Source: Armatimonadetes bacterium Uphvl-Ar2 (GTDB lineage Bacteria > Armatimonadota > Fimbriimonadia > Fimbriimonadales > Fimbriimonadaceae). From it: a stretch of DNA of 64,000 nucleotides. The notes below the pieces were generated by a model. That model was not told the DNA's origin. It saw only the letters and a list, made by a program, of their open reading frames with translations, and made no database searches. The translations under genes and the position numbers were made by a program. The stretch spans positions 434,001-498,000 of the forward strand of contig CP021424.1 in NCBI GenBank assembly GCA_002162095.1, read 5' to 3'. This document shows, one piece after another, positions 18,349 through 26,411 of the stretch (positions are counted from its first letter, which is position 1; each line of letters starts with the position of its first letter).

Positions 18349-19524
18349 GTGCCGACTCGTGCCCTGGCTCTCCGCACCGAATGTTTGGGTCCCTCTCCGA
18401 CCCTCTCGATTTCCGCGCGCGCCAAGGCCATGAAAGCCTCCGGAATCGATGTCATCACCCTCAGCGTGGGTGAACCCGACTTCAATACGCCGGATCCGAT
18501 CTGCGAGGCCGCCATTGCCGCCATTCGCAAGGGGCACACCAAGTACACGGCCAGCGCGGGCATCCCCGAGCTCCGCGCCGCCATTGCCGAGCACCTGCGC
18601 AGTTTCAACGGCATCGCCGCCGACCCCAGCGAGGTCATCGTCTCCTGCGGGGCTAAGCAGTCGGTCTATCAAACCCTGCAAGTCCTCATCAATCCGGGCG
18701 ACGAGGTCATCCTCTTTGCGCCCTACTGGATGACGTATCGCGACCAGGTGAACCTGGCCGGGGGCACTGTGGTCGAAGTCGCCACCAGTGCCGCCAACGG
18801 TTTTGCGCCCTCAATTGATGACCTGCGCGCCGCTATTACCGACCGCACCCGCGCGATCATCGTCAATTCGCCCAGCAACCCCACCGGCGGCGTGTATTCG
18901 CGCCAGGTGATGAAGGAGATCGCGGCCGTGGCGCTGCGGCACGGCCTGTGGGTGATCAGCGACGAGATTTACGAGCACCTGATCTACGAGGGCGAGCGCA
19001 CCAGCATGGCTGCGCTGGGCAAGGAGATCGCCGAGCAGACCATCACCATCAGCGGCTTTAGCAAGACGTACAGCATGACGGGGTGGCGCGTGGGCTACGC
19101 CCATGCCCCCAAGCCGGTGGCCACCGCTCTTTCCAACTTGCAAGACCAAGTGACCAGCAACCCCACGTCTTTTGCGCAGTACGGGGCCCTGCAGGCTCTG
19201 CAAACGCCGGCCGAGGAGATTGCCGCTATGCGCGAATCCTTCCGCGTGCGCCGCGACCTGATGGTGAAGGCACTGCGGCAGATCCCGGGCGTCTCGGTGG
19301 ATGTTCCGGCGGGAGCCTTCTACGCGTTCCCCGATTTCAGTGCGTTCCTCTCGGAATCGTGCGACGACGTGCAATTGGTCAACAAATTGCTGGAAGAAGC
19401 CGGTGTGGCCACCGTTCCGGGTTCCGTTTTCTCCGGGCCGGGGCATATCCGCCTCAGCTACGCTGTGTCGCCCGATGAAATTGAACGGGGCGTGGCACGG
19501 ATTGGCGAGGCCCTGACGCGATAA
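18349..19524 (+). CDS. Aspartate/aromatic aminotransferase, class I
   Basis: A 391-residue PLP enzyme of the AspB type. Visible are TLSVGEPDFNTP, the NSPSNPTGGVYS turn, SDEIYEHLIY with the PLP Asp/Tyr, and SGFSKTYSMTGWRVGY with the Schiff-base Lys. It probably moves the amino group between aspartate and 2-oxoglutarate. GTG 18349 is chosen because TACAAT lies seven bases upstream; an earlier GTG at 18301 would overlap the divergent permease gene. It precedes rnc by five bases, so they are co-transcribed. Confidence 0.92.
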   Translation: MPTRALALRTECLGPSPTLSISARAKAMKASGIDVITLSVGEPDFNTPDPICEAAIAAIRKGHTKYTASAGIPELRAAIAEHLRSFNGIAADPSEVIVSCGAKQSVYQTLQVLINPGDEVILFAPYWMTYRDQVNLAGGTVVEVATSAANGFAPSIDDLRAAITDRTRAIIVNSPSNPTGGVYSRQVMKEIAAVALRHGLWVISDEIYEHLIYEGERTSMAALGKEIAEQTITISGFSKTYSMTGWRVGYAHAPKPVATALSNLQDQVTSNPTSFAQYGALQALQTPAEEIAAMRESFRVRRDLMVKALRQIPGVSVDVPAGAFYAFPDFSAFLSESCDDVQLVNKLLEEAGVATVPGSVFSGPGHIRLSYAVSPDEIERGVARIGEALTR

Positions 19525-19529
19525 GTAAC

Positions 19530-20246
19530 ATGATTCCGAAGCCCATCCCCCTCAAGGACGAAAACCTCTTCCGCTTGGCGATGCGCCACACCAGCGCCAC
19601 CAAGGACCCGGTGGGCGACAGTTACGAGCGGCTGGAATACCTGGGCGATGCGGTTTTGAGCCTGGTGGTGGCGGAGTATCTCTACGAACATCACCCAGAT
19701 TGGGATCAGGGCTTTATGAGCAAAGCACGGAGCAGTGCCGTGCAAGAGGTCACGCTGTGCGAGATCGCCAAGAAACTCAAGCTCGACGAGTTCCTGGAAT
19801 TGAGTGTGGGTGAAGAAATGACAGGGGGACGACAACGCCCCTCCGTGCTTTGCGATATCTTTGAAGCTGTTATCGGAGCGATCTATCTGGAATCGGGGAT
19901 GGAGAAGGCCCGATGGTTTGTGCTGGAACAACTGCACGGCTTCCTTCTTCAAATTGGGCAAGGAGATGTAAACCCCCACGACTTCAAGTCGAAGCTCCAA
20001 GAGAGTGCCCAGGCGATCTGGCGCATCAGCCCGAACTATCGGGTAGCGCGAGAATCCGGGGCGCACCACGAGCGGAGATTTGTTGTTCAGGTACTCTTTG
20101 ACGACGAAATCATTGGCGAAGGCACCGGACGAACCAAGAAGGAGGCTGAGCAAGCCGCCGCTCGGGAAGCCTTGGAAGCCATCGAACGAACTCAACGAGC
20201 CCGCGAAGTAGCCAAGCAAATTCACCAGGTTGCCCGGGAATTCTGA
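19530..20246 (+). CDS. rnc: Ribonuclease III
   Basis: A 238-residue double-strand-specific RNase that processes rRNA and structured RNAs. The catalytic domain has ERLEYLGDAVLSLVV (metal-binding Glu and Asp, about residues 32-46) and the second acidic pair in CDIFEAVIGAIYLESG (about 109-124). A C-terminal dsRNA-binding domain runs from about 153 to 225, ending in the KKEAEQAAAREAL helix. Length and domain order are normal. Confidence 0.95.
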   Translation: MIPKPIPLKDENLFRLAMRHTSATKDPVGDSYERLEYLGDAVLSLVVAEYLYEHHPDWDQGFMSKARSSAVQEVTLCEIAKKLKLDEFLELSVGEEMTGGRQRPSVLCDIFEAVIGAIYLESGMEKARWFVLEQLHGFLLQIGQGDVNPHDFKSKLQESAQAIWRISPNYRVARESGAHHERRFVVQVLFDDEIIGEGTGRTKKEAEQAAAREALEAIERTQRAREVAKQIHQVAREF

Positions 20247-20295
20247 CTTTAAATGGGCCGCATGTTGTCTAGTTGTTTGAGGTTTCTAGCATTTC

Positions 20296-20311
20296 TGGCA
20301 CGGATATTGTT
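20296..20311 (+). promoter_or_regulatory. Possible sigma-54 (-24/-12) promoter of the PEP-CTERM gene
   Basis: The stretch TGGCACG-GATA-TTGTT resembles the RpoN consensus TGGCACG-N4-TTGCW with one mismatch at the -12 element. It lies 70 bases before the PEP-CTERM start codon, and a good Shine-Dalgarno (TTAGGAGA) follows. PEP-CTERM genes in other bacteria are often under the sigma-54-dependent PrsK/PrsR system, which makes the match plausible. Confidence 0.45.
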
Positions 20312-20381
20312 CACAATCAGTTGTGTCAGCGTGTGCGGGTTTTGCGGCTTGCCTCGCTCAGGTTAGGAGAATCATTAAAAA

Positions 20382-21128
20382 ATGACGTTGACGAACAAAA
20401 CCGTTCTGGTGGGCATTGTGGGTTTGGCTTTGGCCAGCACGGCGATGGCTCGCACCGAACCGAATTCGTTCTTGAACCGCCCCGCCAACAGCCACCCGGC
20501 GTTGATGAAGCAGTTGGCCGAGGACGAGCAAGTCATGGACCGCTTTATGCGGCACTTCGGCATGACACGTCAAGAGGTGTTGGCCATGGCCAGCAACCTG
20601 CAGATGGCCCGCCTGCCGCAGGATGGCGTCTACCTGGTTTACAACGTGAGCCCGCAAGAAGAAATCCGAGCCCGCGTGATGTTCTACAAGAAGGGCACGC
20701 TGGTGTGGGTGGACTCGATGGGTCGCCCCCTCCTGAAGGTGAGCTGCGCCAACCCGATGGTGCGTGGCACCGATGACGGCTCCAATCCGCTCACGGCCAC
20801 CATTGCGCCGACCCCGACGGAAGTCGTGCGACCGCTCTCCGGTGAACTCGGCGAAACGATCTACATGACGAACGATGCCGACGTGGTGCTGCCAGGCGTA
20901 CCGGAAGCCTCGCCGATGGAGTTCATGTCGATGGCCCCCGAAGCTCCGGGTCTCGTGCGATCTTCGAGCAGTTTTGGCTTCCTTTCCTTGATTCCGTTGG
21001 CCGGTGGCTTCATCTCGAGCCGCAACAATCGCGGTGGCGAGAACCCGGTGCCGGAACCGACCACGATGATCGTGATGGGTGGGGCGCTGGCCGCCGCTGC
21101 CATGCGACGCCGCCGCACCGCCAAGTAA
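20382..21128 (+). CDS. PEP-CTERM sorting domain protein
   Basis: A 248-residue exported protein. It has a signal peptide (about residues 1-23, ending at STAMA), a globular middle of no recognised family, and a C-terminal sorting signal PVPEPTTM, then a hydrophobic helix and an Arg cluster (RRRRTAK). Such proteins are processed by exosortase and are thought to go to the cell surface or exopolysaccharide. The gene has its own promoter region (135-base upstream gap), AGGAGA Shine-Dalgarno, and a strong terminator downstream, so it is monocistronic. Confidence 0.88.
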   Translation: MTLTNKTVLVGIVGLALASTAMARTEPNSFLNRPANSHPALMKQLAEDEQVMDRFMRHFGMTRQEVLAMASNLQMARLPQDGVYLVYNVSPQEEIRARVMFYKKGTLVWVDSMGRPLLKVSCANPMVRGTDDGSNPLTATIAPTPTEVVRPLSGELGETIYMTNDADVVLPGVPEASPMEFMSMAPEAPGLVRSSSSFGFLSLIPLAGGFISSRNNRGGENPVPEPTTMIVMGGALAAAAMRRRRTAK

Positions 21129-21151
21129 AACAAGCGACTATCCTAACCTGG

Positions 21152-21190
21152 CCCCGCGCTTTCCTCTACGGAGAGCGCGGGGTTTTTCTT
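21152..21190 (+). terminator. Intrinsic terminator after the PEP-CTERM gene
   Basis: The GC-rich stem CCCCGCGCT (21152-21160) pairs perfectly with AGCGCGGGG (21174-21182) around a 13-base loop and is followed directly by TTTTTCTTT. It lies 24 bases after the stop codon and reads on the plus strand. Confidence 0.93.
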
Positions 21191-21198
21191 TATCGGCC

Positions 21199-22284
21199 CT
21201 AGGAGATGGTGATGAGTATGGGCGAGGGCTCGGCGTTCAGGCACTCGTGCCCCTCGGTGGTGGCGCTCACGATGTTCTCGATGCGCACGCCGAGTTCGAG
21301 CGGCAGATAGATCCCTGGCTCCACGCTGAAGCAGTCTCCCGGCATCAGCACATCCCCGCTCCCGGGGCCAATTTCGGGGGCTTCGTGCACTCGACGGCCG
21401 ATGCCGTGCCCGGTGCGGTGGTTAAAAAATTTCCCGAACCCCGCATCCTCAATCACCTGGCGCGTGGCGTGGTCCACGTGGCCACCGGTCACCCCGGCGC
21501 GGATGGCATTTCGCCCCGCCATGTGGGCGCGATACACCACGTCGTAAACTTCGCGGGCGCGGTCGCTCACCTCTTGCACGCCAATGGTGCGGGTGATGTC
21601 AGCCTGATAGCCCTCAACTTCGCAGCCAAAGTCGATGACCACCACGTCACCTTTGGTGAGCGGACGGTCGTCGTTCTGGTGGTGCGGTTCGGCCCCAGCG
21701 GGACCGGCGGCCACCTGGCAAAAGGTGGGCTTCCCTCCCCGGGCGGCCACCATGCCTTGTAGGGTCGCTTGGACTTCTAGTTCGGTTTGCCCCGCCCGGA
21801 TAACGGTCAGGAGTTCAGCAAAGGCGTCGTCCACAATCTTGCCCGCCGCCCGCAGCTTGGCAAGTTCATCGGGAGCCTTAGCCCGCATCACGTAGTCCAC
21901 CACATCGCTGGCCAAACTGAAGTGGCAACCCGGGCACTCGTGCTGCAGCGCGAGCAGGTGCTTGGCCCAGTACTCATCATCCACGGCCACGCGCAGGGCG
22001 CTTCGCTTGGCCAGCAGCCCGTGGAGAAGAGCGTACGGGTTCTCGCCATCGCGCCAGGGGTGGATGTCCTCGATACCGTGGCGGCGGGCCTGGTTCTCGG
22101 TCAGGGCCGGACACACCAGGACGGGAGTGCCCTCGCGGAACACGGTGAGGCTGAGGAAACGCTCGTAGGTGCCCTCTGCAAATCCGGTGAGGTAGTCCAC
22201 CTTCACGGGCGAAGTGAGGGCGACGGCATCCACCCCCACTTCCGCCATTCGAGCCTGCACGCGGGCCAATCGATCCTGATTCAT
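21199..22284 (-). CDS. Xaa-Pro peptidase, M24 family
   Basis: A 361-residue creatinase-fold metallopeptidase, with an N-terminal accessory domain (about 1-125) and a pita-bread catalytic domain. The five metal ligands can be assigned: two Asp in DFGCEVEGYQADITRT, His in GTGHGIGRRVHE, Glu in SVEPGIYLP and Glu in VRIENIV. It should remove N-terminal residues before proline (PepP/PepQ-like). A CATAAT box and GAGGGCGG precede ATG. It lies 40 bases downstream of the ferritin-like pseudogene. Confidence 0.92.
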   Translation of the reverse strand: MNQDRLARVQARMAEVGVDAVALTSPVKVDYLTGFAEGTYERFLSLTVFREGTPVLVCPALTENQARRHGIEDIHPWRDGENPYALLHGLLAKRSALRVAVDDEYWAKHLLALQHECPGCHFSLASDVVDYVMRAKAPDELAKLRAAGKIVDDAFAELLTVIRAGQTELEVQATLQGMVAARGGKPTFCQVAAGPAGAEPHHQNDDRPLTKGDVVVIDFGCEVEGYQADITRTIGVQEVSDRAREVYDVVYRAHMAGRNAIRAGVTGGHVDHATRQVIEDAGFGKFFNHRTGHGIGRRVHEAPEIGPGSGDVLMPGDCFSVEPGIYLPLELGVRIENIVSATTEGHECLNAEPSPILITIS

Positions 22285-22324
22285 GCCGCCCTCATTATGG
22301 GCGAGGGCGGCCGGCGCGTGTCGA

Positions 22325-22806
22325 CTAGAACCCGGGGTTCACCGGTAGCCCGGCCTTGCGGGCAAAGGCCGGCAGGTGCCGATCCTTGGAATCCGCTCGC
22401 AGCTTGCTGAACAAGCGGTTCGTGGCCTCAGGATAACCTTGCGTCAAGAAACCATCGTACAACTTGATGTTATCCACTTCGGCTTGGTAGGCGTCCTTGT
22501 ACATCTCATTGAGGGTCGCGGGCATTTCCAATCGGCGATACCAGTCGGTCTTGGCTTCCTTTTCTTGGAGAGCGAAAGGGTTGGCGGTGGGCTTGTGACC
22601 GATCTGCTCCATGCGCTGGATGACCATCTGTGCGTGTTGGCGTTCCGCCCGGACGATGTTGCGGAAGGGCATGGTGTTGGCCCCCAACGGTCCAGAACGG
22701 CTTCGTAGGTGCTGGTGGCCCGGTACTCGTCCAGCAAGGCGAGGTCGAGGGCTTGAGTTTCGGTCAAGGGAGGTGCGAGGGCGAGGAGAGCAAGAGTCAG
22801 TGTCAT
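22325..22806 (-). pseudogene. Ferritin-like DUF2202 protein with one-base frameshift
   Basis: Two overlapping frames together give one protein of about 160 residues. The first frame encodes a hydrophobic leader (LTLALLALAPP) and the first ferritin-like helix ALDLALLDEYRATSTYEAVL ending in DRWG. The second continues with PFRNIVRAERQHAQMV, a metal-ligand pattern ExxH, and later helices. The break is at about 22686-22692, next to a run of five G. Restoring one base joins the frames. Whether the damage is real or from assembly cannot be told here. Confidence 0.8.
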
Positions 22807-22897
22807 GACTCTAGAGGGGTGGCGGGGGCGGAATCGGTTCAAGGGGTCCCAGCCCGCCCGGGGCTGGCGGTGCGCGGGGTATAGTTTGAGATCGAGT

Positions 22898-22971
22898 TGC
22901 CGGATCGTCTAATGGCAGGACAGCGGTTTTTGGTGCCGCACGTCTAGGTTCGAATCCTAGTCCGGCAGCCA
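22898..22971 (+). tRNA. tRNA-Gln (anticodon TTG)
   Basis: A 74-base tRNA. Acceptor TGCCGGA pairs with TCCGGCA, and anticodon stem GCGGT pairs with GCCGC (last pair T-G) around loop TTTTGGT with anticodon TTG. T-arm CTAGGTTCGAATCCTAG, discriminator G and CCA are encoded. T1-A72 is typical of tRNA-Gln. A TATAGT -10-like box lies 12 bases upstream. Confidence 0.97.
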
Positions 22972-23022
22972 TTCTCTCCCCCTCCCCGATTTGGGCTATG
23001 CTACGCCTGAGGCCAGCACGCC

Positions 23023-23727
23023 ATGGGTTTTCTCAAGCGCCTATTCCCGGGTAAGAACCGCACCCACTACCTCTCCAATGAGGAGATTGACGCCATTACC
23101 GGTCACTTCGCCAAGCATGTGGGGCCGGTGCGAGACATGGTGCTTCACGAGATCGTCTCGGACGCCCTGCACATTGACCTCCACGTGATCCCCGACGTGC
23201 CGGGCCACGACTGCGCGGTGGTTTTCACCACCGGAATGAGCGCCCTGCCCATGCCCCGGATTGAGCCCGAATGGCAGTTTGCCGAGCTCTTTGTGGTGCT
23301 GCCGAAAGAGTGGGTAGTGGGCAACAATCTGCAAACCGACGAAGGCTACTGGCCACTGGGCTTCATGAAGACCATGGCCCGCATGCCGATCTACAACAAG
23401 ATTCCGGTTTATCCCGGCATCAGCATCCCCAACGGCGACCCGGCGGAGGAGTTCCCGGGTACGCAATTCACCGGTATGTTGCTGGATCGCGGCGACCTCT
23501 TCGGCCCGGATTTCGGCCGCGCGGAACTGGGGGGTAAGACGATCAACTTCTACGGCATGATGCCGATGCTGCGCAAGGAAATGGATTGGAAAGCCAATCA
23601 GGAGTCCCCCGCGATTTACTTCGCCGCTCTCATGCAACTGGGCGTCACGGAGCGAGAGCGGCTTTTGATTGACGTGAACCGCGCCTGCTTCTTCGATCGA
23701 ATCCGCGACAACCAACCGAATGCCTGA
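23023..23727 (+). CDS. Suppressor-of-fused (SUFU) domain protein
   Basis: A 234-residue protein matching the bacterial SUFU domain: the block AELFVVLPKEWV near residue 85, WPLGFMKTMARMP, and LLDRGDLFGPDFGRAEL near residue 155. In bacteria these proteins are often immunity or polymorphic-toxin-associated factors or stand-alone domains of unknown role. No toxin gene is adjacent. Its end overlaps the start of the DUF4256 gene by eight bases, so the pair is co-transcribed. Confidence 0.82.
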   Translation: MGFLKRLFPGKNRTHYLSNEEIDAITGHFAKHVGPVRDMVLHEIVSDALHIDLHVIPDVPGHDCAVVFTTGMSALPMPRIEPEWQFAELFVVLPKEWVVGNNLQTDEGYWPLGFMKTMARMPIYNKIPVYPGISIPNGDPAEEFPGTQFTGMLLDRGDLFGPDFGRAELGGKTINFYGMMPMLRKEMDWKANQESPAIYFAALMQLGVTERERLLIDVNRACFFDRIRDNQPNA

Positions 23728-24246
23728 AGATATCCTGCTCACGCTCCAAAGTCGATTCCGCGCTCAAGAAGCTTGGCACCCGGACATCGCCTGGGAGGAA
23801 GTGGAGGCAAGGCTCCGGGCAACGCGCAACACCTCCGGGCACTCGAAGCCATGGAAGCGAGTGGGGGTGAGCCCTGTGTGCTGGGAACTGAGGCCGGCCG
23901 CATCCTCATCGCGGACGGATCCACCGAAAGCCCGGCCGGCCGCCGGAGCCTTTGCTATGACCACGCCGCGTGGGAAGCCCGCAAGGCCAACCGCCCGGCT
24001 GGAAACGCGCTCAGCATGGCCGAAAACATGGGCGTGCGGCTGATGACCGAAGCGGAATACTTCCGACTGCAGGCCCTGCGCCCGGTGGACCTTAAAACCT
24101 CCAGCTGGTTGGCGACGGAACCCGAAGTCCGACAGAAGGGTGGTGCGATTTTTGGCGACCACCGCTTTGGCCGGACCTTCATCTACCACAACGGTGCGGA
24201 CTCGTATTACGCCGCCCGCGGATTCCGGTCGGTCCTCGAAATCTAG
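23720..24246 (+). pseudogene. DUF4256 family protein, one-base frameshift
   Basis: The first frame encodes LQSRFRAQEAWHPDIAWEEV and EARLRA. The second gives LRALEAMEASGGEPCVLG, ESPAGRRSLCYD, LMTEAEYFRLQAL, LKTSSWLATEPEVR, and YHNGADSYYAARGFR. All are ordered blocks of DUF4256. The switch is at about 23815-23822 (sequence CTCCGGGCAACG), where one base after the GGG run is missing. The repaired protein would be about 175 residues. Function of the family is unknown. Confidence 0.85.
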
Positions 24247-24247
24247 A

Positions 24248-24655
24248 TCAATCCTCGTTGGACTTGATGATCGGGCGCCGCTTGCGCTTGCGCTGGGCGT
24301 GCTCCGACCGCGTGCGCAACACCAGGTGCTCCGGGTTGATGCACAACGGATTGGCGCACTCGCGCGTCACGCACATGCCCTCGGGTATCGCCCCGACATA
24401 GGCCATGTATGACGCCCGCGCCACCGAAATCCGCTTGAGATCGTTCGATTCGATCGGATCGAAAGTCTTGATCAGGCCCTCGCGATGCGGACGCCCCTGA
24501 CGCCCGGGAGCGGAGAGACGGCCGGTCCACACCCAGCAGTCTGTCTCTTCATCCCATTTCACTTTTGCTTCAATACGCTCGCGCAGACGTTGCAATCTCG
24601 TCTCAACACTCGAGCGCTTCGGACCCCGTTTACCACGGGGGTCGATAGTTCCCAC
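24248..24655 (-). CDS. HNH endonuclease-like protein
   Basis: A 135-residue protein starting with GTG at 24655. A basic N-terminus is followed by CWVWTGRLS and a C-terminal zinc/HNH-like block CVTRECANPLCINPEHL. That matches the phage-type HNH pattern (V.H.C.NP.C.NPxHL), except that Arg stands where the first His is expected. The AYMAYVG segment between them is also typical. It could be a homing-type or phage-derived nuclease, possibly with altered activity. Confidence 0.78.
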   Translation of the reverse strand: MGTIDPRGKRGPKRSSVETRLQRLRERIEAKVKWDEETDCWVWTGRLSAPGRQGRPHREGLIKTFDPIESNDLKRISVARASYMAYVGAIPEGMCVTRECANPLCINPEHLVLRTRSEHAQRKRKRRPIIKSNED

Positions 24656-24774
24656 TCGATTATCTTAGAAGAAACTCATGACAAATTGCTCCCTTCCGGG
24701 CACGAAAATGCCTTCTTTCGTTGCACTTTTAGGGTCAATCTCGCGCGGATTACCGGGGCGGTTACCCGCGAGGA

Positions 24775-25377
24775 TTATTCTGAACCCAGATTCCGCGCGA
24801 TCCACCCCTGCGTGACCATGAGATCACCGGGGGTGAGACCATGCCCCGCATCAAACCGCGCGAACTCCACCTCGGCCCCATCGCGCCGGAGAGAGGCTTC
24901 GAGTTCAATGGCCCCTTCGATCGGCAGAATCGGATCGAACTCACCGGACGTGAGAAGCACCGGCCGTGCAATGGGCTGGGGCACCTTCGCCAACGGGTCG
25001 ATGAGCATGGCCCGCCACAGCACTGCTCCGGCGAAGAGATCCGGTCGCAACCGCAGGAGCTGGGTAGCAATGTTCGCCCCGTTGCTATAGCCCAACATGG
25101 CCCAGGGGCCGGGCAGTTCATGCTGGATTTCTTCGATCCACTCGATAAGCTCGGCAGCGCGAAAGTGGTAGTCCGCGAGGTTGAATCCGCCTTGCGGATA
25201 CCGCTCGAACCACCGGGCCATGCCGTTCTCCAGCACCCGCCCCCGGGGGCTGATGATGGGGGCCGTGGGCACAAGTTCGCGGGCCACCGGCACCAGGTCG
25301 TGCTCGTCCGCACCCGTCCCGTGCAGCAGGAGCCAGGGGGTGCCGGTGCCAGGCAGCATCACGTGCGGCCAGCTCAC
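24775..25377 (-). CDS. MhqD-like alpha/beta hydrolase (phospholipase/carboxylesterase family)
   Basis: A 200-residue serine hydrolase. The nucleophile elbow GYSNGA (about residue 100), the acidic residue in SGEFDPILP and His in DAGHGLTPGD form the triad. GTG 25377 overlaps the upstream dioxygenase stop as GTGA, which decides the start and implies coupling. In Bacillus subtilis, mhqD hydrolase and mhqE/mhqO dioxygenase genes pair in quinone and catechol detoxification; this arrangement matches. Confidence 0.87.
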   Translation of the reverse strand: MSWPHVMLPGTGTPWLLLHGTGADEHDLVPVARELVPTAPIISPRGRVLENGMARWFERYPQGGFNLADYHFRAAELIEWIEEIQHELPGPWAMLGYSNGANIATQLLRLRPDLFAGAVLWRAMLIDPLAKVPQPIARPVLLTSGEFDPILPIEGAIELEASLRRDGAEVEFARFDAGHGLTPGDLMVTQGWIARNLGSE

Positions 25378-26318
25378 GGCAGGGTCACCCCGTGCGGCGT
25401 TCGGATCTTGGGCAGGCGCAGCTCGATCTGCGGGCGGCGCTCTTCCAGCCACGGCGGCAGCACCAGCTTGTGGGCCAGGGCATCCGGGGCTTCGTCCACC
25501 GTCCAGCCCGGGCCGTCGGTGGCGATTTCATAAAGCACGCTCCCCGGCGACCGGAAGTACACACTCTTGAAGTAGAAGCGATCGATCGGCTCGGTGGGCT
25601 GCAGACCGAAAGCGAGGGCTTCGTTGCGGGCCAGGAGTTCTTGCTCGGCGTCCGCGACGCGGAAAGCGATGTGGTGCACCGCCCCGGGGCCGGTCTTGGT
25701 GGCTTCCAGGTTCGGCGTAGTGAGGTCAATCAGCTGGTGCGGGCGACCCTCTTGCACGGCCAGCCGCACGCGCCCGTCCTCTTCGCCCACGCGGCGGCAA
25801 CCCCACCGTTCGGTGAGGAACGCTTCGGGCTGGGGCAGGTTCTTCAGCCACTCTGTGGCACTGTGGAAGCCCAGCAATGCGTACTCGGCGGGCACATCGG
25901 AGACGTGCGGCACAAATCGCGGGTCCGGCGCGCTTTCGATCAGCTCAATGTTGAGTCCGTCGGGGTCGGTGAGGTGGAGGACACTTTCGCCAAAACGAAC
26001 CGAACGCATGGTCGGCACTTCGGCTTTGATCAGCCGCTCTTCCCAATAGGCTAGCGACCCGGGGCGCACGGTGAATGCCATGGCGCCGACCGCGAAGATG
26101 CCATTGCGGCCGTGGAACGCCTGCGGCCACGGGAAGAACGTGAGGATGCTGCCCGGCGTGCCCGCGCCGTCGCCGTAATAGAGGTGGTAAGTGCCGGGGT
26201 CGTCTTGGTTGACGGTGACCTTAACCAGCCGGAGCCCCAGGAGGCCCGCGTAGAAGTCTACGTTGCACTGCGGGTCGCCGCTCATGGCGGTGATGTGGTG
26301 GATACCAAGAATGCTCAT
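25374..26318 (-). CDS. MhqO/PcpA-like ring-cleaving dioxygenase (VOC family)
   Basis: A 314-residue two-module glyoxalase/extradiol dioxygenase. N-terminal GIHHITAMSGD and the second-module GFHSATEW, HHIAFRV and LYEIATDGPG supply the His/His/Glu metal site. The family cleaves hydroquinone-type substrates in defence against quinones. An SD-like GGAGAG lies 11 bases before ATG, and a perfect palindrome sits 27 bases upstream. Confidence 0.9.
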   Translation of the reverse strand: MSILGIHHITAMSGDPQCNVDFYAGLLGLRLVKVTVNQDDPGTYHLYYGDGAGTPGSILTFFPWPQAFHGRNGIFAVGAMAFTVRPGSLAYWEERLIKAEVPTMRSVRFGESVLHLTDPDGLNIELIESAPDPRFVPHVSDVPAEYALLGFHSATEWLKNLPQPEAFLTERWGCRRVGEEDGRVRLAVQEGRPHQLIDLTTPNLEATKTGPGAVHHIAFRVADAEQELLARNEALAFGLQPTEPIDRFYFKSVYFRSPGSVLYEIATDGPGWTVDEAPDALAHKLVLPPWLEERRPQIELRLPKIRTPHGVTLP

Positions 26319-26344
26319 GCTTTGTTTAACTCTCCATGCTTGCA

Positions 26345-26366
26345 GATAGTTGCATCCGCAACTATC
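26345..26366. promoter_or_regulatory. Perfect palindrome, probable operator of the dioxygenase/hydrolase operon
   Basis: GATAGTTGC, four bases (ATCC), then GCAACTATC: a nine-base perfect inverted repeat centred between the divergent mhqO-like and ilvC-like genes. Size and symmetry suit a MarR-family dimer, and quinone-responsive mhq operons are MarR-controlled in Bacillus. No regulator gene is next to it. Confidence 0.65.
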
Positions 26367-26411
26367 ATCGTGACTATGGGCCTGTGCGACTCACAATGAC
26401 ACAATATCTGC

